DNA of 64,000 nucleotides from the NCBI RefSeq assembly GCF_023823685.1, contig NZ_JAMXBF010000003.1, positions 186,001 through 250,000 of the forward strand, in the 5' to 3' direction. The translations under genes and the position numbers were made by a program. Every line of letters starts with the position of its first letter. The stretch's first letter is position 1. Of this stretch, positions 8,515 through 21,176 are shown piece after piece. This stretch comes from Pseudomonas subflava (GTDB lineage: Bacteria > Pseudomonadota > Gammaproteobacteria > Pseudomonadales > Pseudomonadaceae). Under the pieces are notes generated by a model. It was not told the DNA's origin. It saw only the letters and a list, made by a program, of their open reading frames with translations, and did no database searches.

Positions 8515-10515
8515 TTACGCGTCCAGCAGCTCGGCGGCGTTCTCCAGGATGTTCTCCAGGGTGAAGCCGAAGTGCTCGAACAACGCAGGCGCCGGGGCGG
8601 ACTCGCCGAAAGTGGTCATGCCGATGACGCGGCCTTCCAGGCCCACGTACTTGTACCAGTAGTCCGCGTGCGAGGCTTCGATGGCGATGCGCGCGCCGAC
8701 CTGCAGCGGCAGCACGGCCTGCTTGTAGCCGGCGTCCTGCTGGTCGAACACGCTGGTCGACGGCATGGACACCACGCGTACCTGGCGGCCCTGCTCGGTC
8801 AGCTTGCCTGCGGCCTCTACGGCCAGGCCGACTTCCGAACCGGTAGCGATCAGGATCAGCTCCGGCTCGCCGGCGCAGTCCTTGAGCACGTAGGCGCCAC
8901 GGGCGATGTCGGCGACCTGCTGGGCATCACGGGTCTGGTGCGGCAGGTTCTGGCGGCTGAAGACCAGCGCGGACGGGCCGTCGTTGCGCTCGATGGCGTG
9001 TTTCCAGGCCACCGCAGATTCCACGGCGTCGGCCGGGCGCCAGGTGTCGAGATTCGGCGTGCCACGCAGGCTGGCCAGCTGCTCGATCGGCTGGTGGGTC
9101 GGGCCGTCTTCGCCCAGGCCGATGGAGTCGTGGGTGAACACGTAGAGCACGCGCTGCTTCATCAGCGCGGACATGCGCACGGCGTTGCGCGCGTACTCCA
9201 TGAAGATCAGAAAGGTCGCGCCGTACGGGATGAAGCCGCCGTGCAGAGCGATGCCGTTCATGATGGCGCTCATGCCGAACTCGCGCACGCCGTAGAACAG
9301 GTAGTTGCCCGCGGCGTCAGTGGATTCCACGCCCTTGCAGCCCTTCCACAGGGTCAGGTTGGAGCCGGCCAGGTCGGCGGAGCCGCCGAGGAATTCCGGC
9401 AGCAGCGGGCCGAAGGCGTTCAGCGCGTTCTGGCTGGCCTTGCGGCTGGCGATGGTTTCGCCCTTGGCGGCCACTTCCTGCACGTAGGCGGCGGACTTCT
9501 CGGCGAAGTCGGCCGGCAGCTCGCCAGCCAGGCGGCGCTTGAGCTCGGCGGCCAGTTCCGGGTGGGCGGCGGCGTAGGCTTTGAGCTTGTCGTTCCAGGC
9601 GGCCTCGCGGGCGGCGCCGGCTTCCTTGGCATCCCACTCGGCGCGGATGTCGGCGGGAATCTCGAACGGGCCGTGGCTCCAGTTCAGCGCGGCGCGGGTG
9701 GCGGCGATCTCGTCGTTGCCCAGCGGGGCGCCGTGGCACTCTTCCTTGCCGCCCTTGTTCGGCGAGCCGAAGCCGATGACGGTCTTGCAGCAGATCAGGG
9801 TCGGGCGGTCGGTGGATTTGCGCGCGGTCTCGATGGCGATCTTGATTTCTTCGGCGTCGTGGCCGTCGACATTGCGGATCACCTGCCAGCCGTAGGCCTC
9901 GAAGCGCGCCGGGGTGTCGTCGGTGAACCAGCCGTGAACCTCGCCGTCGATGGAGATGCCGTTGTCGTCGTAGAAGGCGATCAGCTTGCCCAGGCCCAGG
10001 GTGCCGGCCAGCGAGCAGACCTCGTGGCTGATGCCTTCCATCATGCAGCCGTCGCCGAGGAAGGCGTAGGTGTGGTGGTCGACGATGTCATGGCCCGGGC
10101 GGTTGAACTGCGCGCCCAGCACCTTCTCGGCGATGGCGAAGCCCACGGCATTGGCGATGCCCTGGCCCAGCGGGCCGGTGGTGGTCTCGACGCCTGGGGT
10201 GTAGCCGTATTCCGGGTGGCCCGGGGTGCGGCTGTGCAGCTGGCGGAACTGCTTGAGGTCGTCTAGCCCTAAGTCGTAGCCGGTCAGGTGCAGCAGCGAG
10301 TAGATCAGCATCGAGCCGTGGCCGTTGGACAGCACGAAGCGGTCGCGGTCGGCCCAGTTCGGGTTCTGCGGGTTGTGCTTCAGGTAGTCACGCCACAGCA
10401 CTTCGGCGATGTCGGCCATGCCCATGGGGGCGCCGGGGTGGCCGCTGTTGGCCTTTTGCACGGCATCCATGCTGAGGGCACGAATGGCATTGGCTCGCTC
10501 ACGACGGCTGGGCAT
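8515..10515 (-). CDS. tktA: Transketolase
   Basis: The 666-residue thiamine-diphosphate enzyme moves two-carbon units between sugar phosphates in the pentose phosphate pathway and supplies erythrose-4-phosphate to the next gene, epd. The ThDP/Mg motif is seen as [15 protein letters not shown]...[11 protein letters not shown]. The N-terminal block [20 protein letters not shown] and the mid-region [22 protein letters not shown] are textbook transketolase signatures. Length is standard. The start is [19 protein letters not shown], with AGGAG about seven bases upstream. It is the promoter-proximal gene of the tktA-epd-pgk-fba group. Confidence 0.98.
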   Translation of the reverse strand: MPSRRERANAIRALSMDAVQKANSGHPGAPMGMADIAEVLWRDYLKHNPQNPNWADRDRFVLSNGHGSMLIYSLLHLTGYDLGLDDLKQFRQLHSRTPGHPEYGYTPGVETTTGPLGQGIANAVGFAIAEKVLGAQFNRPGHDIVDHHTYAFLGDGCMMEGISHEVCSLAGTLGLGKLIAFYDDNGISIDGEVHGWFTDDTPARFEAYGWQVIRNVDGHDAEEIKIAIETARKSTDRPTLICCKTVIGFGSPNKGGKEECHGAPLGNDEIAATRAALNWSHGPFEIPADIRAEWDAKEAGAAREAAWNDKLKAYAAAHPELAAELKRRLAGELPADFAEKSAAYVQEVAAKGETIASRKASQNALNAFGPLLPEFLGGSADLAGSNLTLWKGCKGVESTDAAGNYLFYGVREFGMSAIMNGIALHGGFIPYGATFLIFMEYARNAVRMSALMKQRVLYVFTHDSIGLGEDGPTHQPIEQLASLRGTPNLDTWRPADAVESAVAWKHAIERNDGPSALVFSRQNLPHQTRDAQQVADIARGAYVLKDCAGEPELILIATGSEVGLAVEAAGKLTEQGRQVRVVSMPSTSVFDQQDAGYKQAVLPLQVGARIAIEASHADYWYKYVGLEGRVIGMTTFGESAPAPALFEHFGFTLENILENAAELLDA

Positions 10516-10609
10516 CGCAGAATCTCCTGGGGGGACGGGTCACGGTAAAAAAGGCGCGTATTTTCGCCCAGCCGGCCCTCCAGGGGCAATGACAGATGGT
10601 CGAACGCCC

Positions 10610-11758
10610 TCAATCGGCGCTGAACACCCCGTGCGCGCGGCTCTGCGGCCCCTCCAGACAGGGCGCCTCGAACAGCTCGCCATGCCACACCCCGCGCAGG
10701 GTGCGCTGCAGCACCAGCAGCCAGACGGCCGCCAGTTGCACCGCCAGCACCAGCCCGACCAGGGCGAAGAAGCGCAGGTCGGTGAGCCGCGCCAGCTCGA
10801 AGGTGGCCAGGGTGAACACGCCCAGCGGGAAGGTGAAGCCCCACCAGCCGAGGTTGAACGGCATGTTGTCGCGGATGTAGTGACGGGTGAAGAAAATCGC
10901 CGTGACCAGCCACCACAGCCCCGCGCCCCACAGCGCCAGGCCGCCGACCAGGCCGAGGCCGCTGGCCACGTCGGCGGCACCAGCCAGCGCGGTGCCGGCG
11001 AAGGCGGCCGGCGCGTCCTGGCCCATGGTCAGCAGACCCAGGCAGCCGGTGGCCAGCGGCCCCAGCGGCAGCCAGCTGGTGGCGGCGAAGTCGGTATCCG
11101 GCAGCTTGTGCAGGGCCAGGCGCAGCAGCACCAGGGTAATCAGCGAGAAGGCCAGCGACAGCGACATGCCCCAGAGCACGAAACCGACCGACAGCATCAG
11201 CCGCGCCGAGGCCGGATCCAGATGCGGCGCCAGGCCGCCGGCCGCGCCGGCCGCCACCTCGGGCGCGACGATCGGCAGCAGCCAGACCGCGGTCATCTTC
11301 TCCAGCGCGTGGCTCTGCCGGGTGAACATCAGGTAAGGCACCAGCAACGCGCTGCCCAGCGCCATGGCCGCGTCCAGCCACCAGAGCGCATGGGCCAGCT
11401 GATAGACCTCCGCCCCCCAGCGCGCCGGGCCGAACTGCACCAGGCCGCCGATCAGCATGGCCAAGCCCATGGGAATCGCGCCGAGGAACATCGACTGCAC
11501 CGGGTGCAGCAGCATCGGCCAGATCGTCTCGCGGAACACCAGCACCCGCGCCAGGAACAGCAGGCCGAACAAGGTGAACAGCGCCACGCCGAACAGCCAC
11601 AGCGCCTCGGCCAGCGCCATTTGCCCGGGCAGGCGCCAGGGCAGATGGGCAACCACCAGGGCGAGCACGCCGGTGCCCATGGTCATGGCGAACCAGTTGG
11701 GCGTGAAGTGGCGAACGAACGCCCAGGGCTCGGGCAGGCGGGTGAAGGGGCGCGGCAT
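10610..11758 (-). CDS. TehA/SLAC1-family (TDT) transporter
   Basis: The 382-residue product starts MPRPFTRLPEPWAFVRHFTPNW, with CGGAG ahead of the ATG. FTPNWFAMTMGTGVLAL is the family hallmark at the start of helix 1, and ten hydrophobic segments follow across the protein. Family members are inner-membrane channels or carriers: TehA (tellurite), Mae1 (malate), Ssu1 (sulfite) and plant SLAC1 anion channels. The substrate here is unknown; an anion such as sulfite or a dicarboxylate is most likely. It is divergently transcribed from a LysR-type regulator 106 bases away, which probably controls it. Confidence 0.88.
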   Translation of the reverse strand: MPRPFTRLPEPWAFVRHFTPNWFAMTMGTGVLALVVAHLPWRLPGQMALAEALWLFGVALFTLFGLLFLARVLVFRETIWPMLLHPVQSMFLGAIPMGLAMLIGGLVQFGPARWGAEVYQLAHALWWLDAAMALGSALLVPYLMFTRQSHALEKMTAVWLLPIVAPEVAAGAAGGLAPHLDPASARLMLSVGFVLWGMSLSLAFSLITLVLLRLALHKLPDTDFAATSWLPLGPLATGCLGLLTMGQDAPAAFAGTALAGAADVASGLGLVGGLALWGAGLWWLVTAIFFTRHYIRDNMPFNLGWWGFTFPLGVFTLATFELARLTDLRFFALVGLVLAVQLAAVWLLVLQRTLRGVWHGELFEAPCLEGPQSRAHGVFSAD

Positions 11759-11809
11759 GGAGGCTCCGAAGGGGATAAACGAGGCGCCAAGGCTAGAGAG
11801 CCGCTTGCC

Positions 11810-11826
11810 ATATGAAAAATACATAT
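11810..11826. promoter_or_regulatory. Palindromic candidate LysR-regulator box
   Basis: ATATG-N7-CATAT is a perfect interrupted palindrome in the 106-base divergent gap between the transporter and lysR-type genes. It has the size and dyad form of a LysR recognition site (T-N11-A type) and lies 38 bases before the regulator's ATG. Binding by the adjacent regulator is inferred. Confidence 0.5.
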
Positions 11827-11864
11827 TCAGCATGATCTACATACTTTCTATTTATGCGAATGCC

Positions 11865-12755
11865 ATGAATTTGCATCACCTCAAGGTCTTCCTGGCGGTC
11901 GCCCAGGCCCGCAGCATCAGCGCCGGCGCCGCGCGCCTGCACATCAGCCAGCCGGCGGTGACCCGCGAGATCCGCGAACTGGAGGCCAACCTCGGGCTGC
12001 CCCTGTTCGACCGCCACCCCCGCGGCGTGCAGCCGACCGAGGGCGGCCAGCGCCTGCTGCAGTTCGCCGAACGCATCTTCGCGCTGGAACAAGCCGCCGA
12101 GCGTGACTTGCGCGACCTGGCCGGCCTCGGCCATGGCGAGCTGGCGCTCGGCGCCAGTGCCACCCTCGGCGCCTACTGGCTGCCGCCGCTGCTCAATCGT
12201 TTCCGCGCCGACCATCCCGGCGTCTTCGTCAGCCTGCAGGTGAGCAACACCCAGGAAGTGCTGCAGCAGCTCGACGACGCCGTGATCAGCCTCGGCTTCG
12301 TCGAGGGCCCGTTCCCCGCCACCGACTATCAGCACCGCCATCTGGCCCGCGACCGCCTGCTGCCGGTGGCCGGCCCCGGCCATCCGCTGGCGGGCCGCCG
12401 TGATCTGCCCATGAGCGAGCTGCAGCACCACGAGCTGTACATGCGCGAGCCCGGCTCCGGCGCCCGCGTCAGCATCGAGCAGGCCTACGCCGAACACGGC
12501 CTGGAGGCACGGGCGGCGATGGTCGGCGGCGGCACCGAACCGCTGAAGCGCCTGATCGCCAGCGGTCGTGGCATCGCCTGGCTGTCGCAACTGGTGGTGG
12601 AGGAAGAGCTGGCCGACGGTCGCCTGGTGCAGCTCGACGTGCACGACCTGCGCATCGAGCGCGACCTGCACGTGCTCTGGCGCCAGGGCAGCCAGCTCAA
12701 TCCCGCGCCCGCCGCATTCCTGCAGCTGATCGAAGGCAATATCAAAACTTTTTGA
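11865..12755 (+). CDS. LysR-family transcriptional regulator
   Basis: The 296-residue product starts MNLHHLKVFLAVAQARSISA. The N-terminal winged helix-turn-helix is canonical: residues 16-36 give SISAGAARLHISQPAVTREI, then LEANLGLPLFDRHPRGVQPT. The C-terminal two-lobed effector domain runs from about residue 90 to the end. An in-frame ATG at 11832 would add 11 residues, but the chosen start aligns with the normal LysR N-terminus. It is divergent from the TDT transporter and most likely regulates it. Its stop codon lies inside the palindrome at 12737-12760. Confidence 0.93.
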   Translation: MNLHHLKVFLAVAQARSISAGAARLHISQPAVTREIRELEANLGLPLFDRHPRGVQPTEGGQRLLQFAERIFALEQAAERDLRDLAGLGHGELALGASATLGAYWLPPLLNRFRADHPGVFVSLQVSNTQEVLQQLDDAVISLGFVEGPFPATDYQHRHLARDRLLPVAGPGHPLAGRRDLPMSELQHHELYMREPGSGARVSIEQAYAEHGLEARAAMVGGGTEPLKRLIASGRGIAWLSQLVVEEELADGRLVQLDVHDLRIERDLHVLWRQGSQLNPAPAAFLQLIEGNIKTF

Positions 12756-12760
12756 TATTG
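12737..12760. promoter_or_regulatory. 24-bp palindrome upstream of sahR, candidate SahR operator
   Basis: Perfect 11-bp arms, CAATATCAAAA and TTTTGATATTG, separated by CT. It ends 42 bases before the sahR ATG and just upstream of the predicted -35 element. AT-rich dyads of this form suit ArsR-family winged-helix dimers, and autoregulation of sahR-metK is the obvious reading. It overlaps the lysR stop codon, so a weak terminator role is the alternative; the absence of a GC stem argues against that. Confidence 0.55.
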
Positions 12761-12763
12761 CTG

Positions 12764-12792
12764 TTGCTGTATGAAAAATGACCGACTAGACT
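12764..12792 (+). promoter_or_regulatory. Predicted sigma-70 promoter of sahR-metK
   Basis: -35 TTGCTG (12764-12769), 17-base spacer, -10 TAGACT (12787-12792). The expected transcription start falls within a few bases of the sahR ATG at 12802, so the mRNA would be nearly leaderless; no clear Shine-Dalgarno precedes that ATG. Confidence 0.5.
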
Positions 12793-12801
12793 GCGCCCCC
12801 C

Positions 12802-13809
12802 ATGAACCTGCGCGTCCCTCAGCTCCGCTTCGAGCCCGCCGATGAACTGGCCGCCCTGTGCAAGGCCGGCGGCGACCCGCTGCGCCTGAACGTGCTGCGG
12901 GCGCTGGCCAACGACTCGTTCGGCGTGCTGGAGCTGGCGCAGATCTTCGCCACCGGCCAGTCGGGCATGAGCCATCACCTCAAGGTACTGGCCCAGGCCG
13001 GCCTGGTGGCCACCCGCCGCGAGGGCAACGCGATCTTCTATCGCCGCGCCCTGCCCCAGGGCGAGCTGCTCGGCGGCACCCTGCATGGGGCGCTGCTGGA
13101 AGAGGTCGACGGCCTGCGGCTGCCGGACGAGGTCCAGGCGCGCATCGCCGCCGTGCATGCCCAGCGCGCCGCCGCGAGCCGCGACTACTTCGCGCGCACG
13201 GCGGACAAGTTCCAGGCCCAGCAGGACCTGATCGCCGGGCTGCCGCAGTACCGCGACAGCGTGCTGGCCCTGCTCGACGCCCTGGGCTTCGCCCCGGCGG
13301 CGACGGCCCTGGAGGTCGGCCCCGGCGACGGCGGCTTTCTCCCGGAACTGGCGCGGCGCTTCGCCCGCGTGGTGGCGCTGGACAACAGCGAGGCGATGCT
13401 GGAACTGGCGCGCCAGCGGTGCGCCAAAGAACGACTGGGCAATGTCGAGCTGCAGCTCGCCGATGCCCTGAACGACGAGATCGGCGCCGCCGACTGCGTG
13501 GTGGTGAACATGGTGCTGCACCATTTCGCCGCCCCGGCCGAGGCGCTGAAACAGCTGGCGCGCCTGGTGAACACCGGCGGCAGCCTGTTGATCACCGAGT
13601 TGTGCAGCCATGACCAGAGTTGGGCCAGGACGGCCTGCGGCGATCTCTGGCTAGGCTTCGAGCAGGAAGAATTGGCCCGTTGGGCCGATGCCGCGGGGCT
13701 CACGCCCGGCGAGAGCCTCTACATTGGCCTCAAGAACGGCTTTCAGATTCAGGTACGGCACTTCGCCAAGCCGGATGCGAAGCAAACCCGCCAAACCAGG
13801 TATGAATAG
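12802..13809 (+). CDS. sahR: ArsR-type regulator fused to a methyltransferase-like domain (SahR)
   Basis: The 335-residue protein has an N-terminal winged-helix DNA-binding domain (residues 1-100: LCKAGGDPLRLNVLRALAN, FGVLELAQIFATGQSGMSHHLKVL). This joins a SAM-methyltransferase-like domain from about residue 150, with motif I as ALEVGPGDGGFLPELARRF. This architecture next to metK is that of SahR, described as an ArsR-family repressor of SAM-cycle genes that releases DNA when its methylase-like domain binds S-adenosylhomocysteine. metK follows after nine bases, so the pair is an operon. An upstream palindrome is a candidate operator. The function is assigned from architecture and context, not from a direct comparison. 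Confidence 0.85.
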   Translation: MNLRVPQLRFEPADELAALCKAGGDPLRLNVLRALANDSFGVLELAQIFATGQSGMSHHLKVLAQAGLVATRREGNAIFYRRALPQGELLGGTLHGALLEEVDGLRLPDEVQARIAAVHAQRAAASRDYFARTADKFQAQQDLIAGLPQYRDSVLALLDALGFAPAATALEVGPGDGGFLPELARRFARVVALDNSEAMLELARQRCAKERLGNVELQLADALNDEIGAADCVVVNMVLHHFAAPAEALKQLARLVNTGGSLLITELCSHDQSWARTACGDLWLGFEQEELARWADAAGLTPGESLYIGLKNGFQIQVRHFAKPDAKQTRQTRYE

Positions 13810-13818
13810 GATTTTGAA

Positions 13819-15009
13819 ATGAGCGAATACTCCCTGTTTACCTCCGAATCCGTGTCCGAAGGCCATCCGGACAAGATCGCCGACCAGATTTCCGATGCCG
13901 TCCTCGACGCCATCATCACCCAGGACAAACACGCCCGCGTGGCCGTGGAAACCCTGGTCAAGACCGGCGTCGCCGTCGTCGCCGGAGAAGTCACCACCTC
14001 CGCCTGGGTCGACCTGGAAGAGCTGGTGCGCAAGGTCATCCTCGACATCGGCTACGACAGCTCCGAAGTCGGCTTCGACGGCGCCACCTGCGGCATCGTC
14101 AACATCATCGGCAAGCAGTCCCCAGACATCGCCCAGGGCGTAGACCGCGCCAAGCCGGAAGACCAGGGCGCCGGCGACCAGGGCCTGATGTTCGGCTACG
14201 CCAGCAACGAGACCGACGTGCTGATGCCGGCGCCGATCCGTTTCTCCCACGCCCTGGTCGAGCGCCAGGCCGAGGCCCGCAAGTCCGGACTGCTGCCGTG
14301 GCTGCGCCCGGACGCCAAGAGCCAGGTCACCTGCCGCTACGAGAACGGCCAGGTGGTCGGCATCGACGCCGTGGTGCTGTCCACCCAGCACAACCCCGAC
14401 GTCTCGCTGCCCGACCTGCGCGAAGCGGTGATGGAGCTGATCGTCAAGCACACCCTGCCCGCCGAGCTGCTGCACAAGGACACCCAGTTCCACATCAACC
14501 CGACCGGCAACTTCGTGATCGGCGGCCCGGTGGGCGACTGCGGCCTTACCGGCCGCAAGATCATCGTCGACTCCTACGGCGGCATGGCCCGTCACGGCGG
14601 CGGCGCCTTCTCCGGCAAGGACCCGTCCAAGGTCGACCGTTCGGCCGCCTACGCCGGTCGCTACGTGGCCAAGAACATCGTCGCCGCCGGCCTGGCCGAT
14701 CGCTGCGAGATCCAGGTGTCCTACGCCATCGGCGTGGCCCAGCCGACCTCCATCTCGATCAACACCTTCGGCACCCACAAGATCGCCGAAGACAAGATCA
14801 TCAAGCTGGTGCGCGAAGTCTTCGACCTGCGCCCCTACGCCATCACCAAGATGCTCGACCTGCTGCACCCGATGTACCAGGCCACCGCGGCCTACGGCCA
14901 CTTCGGCCGCACCCCGGAGCAGAAGACCGTGGGCGAAGACAGCTTCACCACCTTCACCTGGGAACAGACCGACAAGGTCGACGCCCTGCGCGCTGCCGCC
15001 GGCCTGTAA
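13819..15009 (+). CDS. metK: S-adenosylmethionine synthetase
   Basis: The 396-residue cytoplasmic enzyme makes SAM from methionine and ATP. Signatures are [22 protein letters not shown] at the N-terminus, the hexapeptide region [12 protein letters not shown] (residues near 115-126), and the glycine-rich P-loop-like [16 protein letters not shown] near residue 260. Length is normal. It begins nine bases after sahR, sharing its promoter, and is closed by a strong terminator at 15030-15056. Control by SAH through SahR is likely. Confidence 0.98.
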   Translation: MSEYSLFTSESVSEGHPDKIADQISDAVLDAIITQDKHARVAVETLVKTGVAVVAGEVTTSAWVDLEELVRKVILDIGYDSSEVGFDGATCGIVNIIGKQSPDIAQGVDRAKPEDQGAGDQGLMFGYASNETDVLMPAPIRFSHALVERQAEARKSGLLPWLRPDAKSQVTCRYENGQVVGIDAVVLSTQHNPDVSLPDLREAVMELIVKHTLPAELLHKDTQFHINPTGNFVIGGPVGDCGLTGRKIIVDSYGGMARHGGGAFSGKDPSKVDRSAAYAGRYVAKNIVAAGLADRCEIQVSYAIGVAQPTSISINTFGTHKIAEDKIIKLVREVFDLRPYAITKMLDLLHPMYQATAAYGHFGRTPEQKTVGEDSFTTFTWEQTDKVDALRAAAGL

Positions 15010-15029
15010 GCCGCACCGCACGCCGCACG

Positions 15030-15056
15030 AAAAGCCCCGCCTCGGCGGGGCTTTTT
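15030..15056 (+). terminator. Rho-independent terminator of metK
   Basis: Arms AAAAGCCCCGCC (15030-15041) and GGCGGGGCTTTT (15044-15055) around TC, followed by T. It lies 20 bases after the metK stop codon. Confidence 0.92.
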
Positions 15057-15152
15057 CATGCCTGGGATCAAGGCCAGCCCGCGCCATCCGTGCCAGCATG
15101 CAACCCTGCCCATACCGCTGCGGTCCATTCTGCAACCCAGGAGGAACCCGTC

Positions 15153-17262
<2,110 letters not shown>

Positions 17263-17489
17263 GTCGGCGAAGCTCCAGGGTGCACGGCCCAATCCTAGTC
17301 ATGCGCGGCGCACCCTGCGCGAGCGCAACGCGGGGGCCCAACCGTAGGGTGCGCCATGCGCACCATCGGAGCCGACCGGGGAAGCGCAGCCCTTGGGCGC
17401 TCCCGCCTCGACTCGGCGCCGCTCTGGCATCCAATCTTGAGCATCTGGCCAACGGAACGGTGCGCATGGCGCACCAATCGGCCTCGGCG
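17263..17489. repeat. Intergenic repeat cluster with inverted GGTGCGC-palindromes
   Basis: Between ligB and the cytochrome gene, no coding frame is credible. A palindrome GGTGCGC-CAT-GCGCACC at 17348-17364, preceded by CGTAGG, is mirrored by its exact reverse complement at 17459-17475. The 94 bases between are therefore bounded by inverted copies. A third pair, AGGGTGC (17276-17282) with GCACCCT (17311-17317), may end ligB transcription. The same palindrome with longer arms occurs at 27559-27583. Confidence 0.65.
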
Positions 17490-17942
17490 TCAGTAGATGC
17501 GGAACTCTTCGTGGCAGGCCTTGCAGGCCGCCTCGACCTTGGCCATCGGCGCGCCCAGGGCCTTCGACTTCAGCGGCTCGATCTGCGCCGCGCCACGCAG
17601 TTCGGCGGTCGTCGCCTCGAGGTCGCGGGCCAGTTGCTGGAAGCGCTCCTGGCGCTGCCAGACCTCGTCGCGTGCCTGGCTGTCGCCGGCCTCTTCGCGG
17701 ACCTGCGGGAAATGCTGCCAGGGCTGGCGCGACAGCTCGTCGAGCTTGATCGCCCCCTCGGCGAAGCGCTGCGCATTGAACGACAGGCGCCCGCGCAGCA
17801 TGCCGCCCAGGTCTTCGCTGGTACGCAGCATCTCCTCGAACAGCGCCTGGCGCTTGCCCAGCGGCGAGTTGGGGTCGACCCGGTCACAGCCGGCGAGCAG
17901 AGTACAGGCCAGCAGGGCCAGGAGCAGTTTGGACTTCATCAT
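17490..17942 (-). CDS. Cytochrome c'-type lipoprotein
   Basis: The 150-residue product starts MMKSKLLLALLACTLLAGCD: a lipoprotein signal with lipobox LAGC. The mature part is a four-helix-bundle-like sequence ending in the haem-binding CKACH motif eight residues before the stop. A single C-terminal CxxCH is the layout of cytochrome c' (class II), whose members bind NO or CO or carry electrons in the periplasm. Most cytochromes c' are soluble; here the lipid anchor would tether it to a membrane. Either of the two adjacent ATG codons could start translation, and no strong Shine-Dalgarno is seen. It is 60 bases downstream of the thioesterase gene on the same strand. Confidence 0.8.
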   Translation of the reverse strand: MMKSKLLLALLACTLLAGCDRVDPNSPLGKRQALFEEMLRTSEDLGGMLRGRLSFNAQRFAEGAIKLDELSRQPWQHFPQVREEAGDSQARDEVWQRQERFQQLARDLEATTAELRGAAQIEPLKSKALGAPMAKVEAACKACHEEFRIY

Positions 17943-18002
17943 CTACAACCGGTCGGTGCGAAGGCCCGACAGTATTGCCAGTCTCCGCCCGCCCGCCAAG
18001 CG

Positions 18003-20163
<2,161 letters not shown>

Positions 20164-20175
20164 TGCACCGGAGGG

Positions 20176-20200
20176 CGGGACGGCGACGTCCCGTCCTTTT
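20176..20200 (+). terminator. Hairpin between ahcY and metF, possible attenuator
   Basis: Arms CGGGACG (20176-20182) and CGTCCCG (20187-20193) close a GCGA (GNRA-type) tetraloop and are followed by TCCTTTT. It stands 12 bases after the ahcY stop codon and 22 bases before metF, so it may end part of the ahcY transcripts and lower metF expression. Confidence 0.6.
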
Positions 20201-20222
20201 CGTGTCTGCAAGGAACAGATCC

Positions 20223-21068
20223 ATGTCACAAGAACGTCGCTACAGCTTCGAGTTCTTCCCCACCAAGACCGAAGCCGGACATGAAAAACTGATGAACGTG
20301 GCCCGCCAGCTGGCCGGCTACAACCCCGATTTCTTCTCCTGCACCTATGGCGCCGGTGGTTCCACCCGCGACCGCACCCTCAACACCGTGCTGCAGCTCG
20401 ATGGCGACGTCGGCGTGCCGACCGCACCGCACCTGTCCTGCGTCGGCGACAGCAAGGACGAGCTGCGCAGCCTGCTCAGCCAGTACAAGCATTCCGGCAT
20501 CAAGCGCATCGTCGCCCTGCGCGGCGACCTGCCATCCGGCATGGGCATGGCCAGCGGCGAGCTGCGCTACGCCAACGAGCTGGTGGAGTTCATCCGCAGC
20601 GAGACCGGCGACCACTTCCACATCGAAGTGGCGGCCTACCCGGAAGTGCACCCGCAGGCACGCAGCTACGAGGACGATCTGAAGAATTTCGTGCGCAAGT
20701 GCCAGGCCGGTGCCAACAGCGCCATCACCCAGTACTTCTTCAGCGCCGACTGCTACTTCTACTTCGTCGAGCGCGTGCGCAAGCTGGGCGTGGAGTTGCC
20801 GATCGTCCCGGGCATCATGCCGATCACCAACTACAGCAAGCTGGCGCGCTTCTCCGACGCCTGCGGCGCCGAGATCCCGCGCTGGATCCGCAAGCAGCTG
20901 GAAGCCTACGGCGACGACCTGGAGAGCATCCAGGCCTTCGGCGAGCAGGTGGTGACCCAGATGTGCGAGCGCCTGCTTGACGGCGGCGCCCCGGGCCTGC
21001 ACTTCTACACCCTCAACCAGGCCGAACCGAGCCTGGCCATCTGGAACAACCTCAAGCTGCCACGCTGA
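20223..21068 (+). CDS. metF: 5,10-methylenetetrahydrofolate reductase
   Basis: The 281-residue flavoenzyme makes 5-methyl-tetrahydrofolate, the methyl donor for homocysteine remethylation by MetE/MetH. The N-terminal YSFEFFPTKTEAG contains the catalytic Glu region. SCTYGAGGSTRDRT, HLSCVGDSKDEL and ALRGDLP are standard MetF blocks, and ITQYFFSADCYFYFV and GIMPITNY follow. It is downstream of ahcY on the same transcript. Length is normal for a bacterial MetF without a regulatory domain. Confidence 0.97.
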   Translation: MSQERRYSFEFFPTKTEAGHEKLMNVARQLAGYNPDFFSCTYGAGGSTRDRTLNTVLQLDGDVGVPTAPHLSCVGDSKDELRSLLSQYKHSGIKRIVALRGDLPSGMGMASGELRYANELVEFIRSETGDHFHIEVAAYPEVHPQARSYEDDLKNFVRKCQAGANSAITQYFFSADCYFYFVERVRKLGVELPIVPGIMPITNYSKLARFSDACGAEIPRWIRKQLEAYGDDLESIQAFGEQVVTQMCERLLDGGAPGLHFYTLNQAEPSLAIWNNLKLPR

Positions 21069-21176
21069 GGCGAGCGCGCCGTCGGAGCAACTTCGCGGCG
21101 GCGGCGTGATCTCATACCAGACACACCCTGCGCGCCGCCGTTCCGGCGCAGGCGCGCGTCCGACACGGAAGCCTCG

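Noticed and set aside
12785..12801. A riboswitch ahead of sahR-metK
   Set aside because: The predicted transcription start leaves almost no leader, so there is no room for an aptamer.
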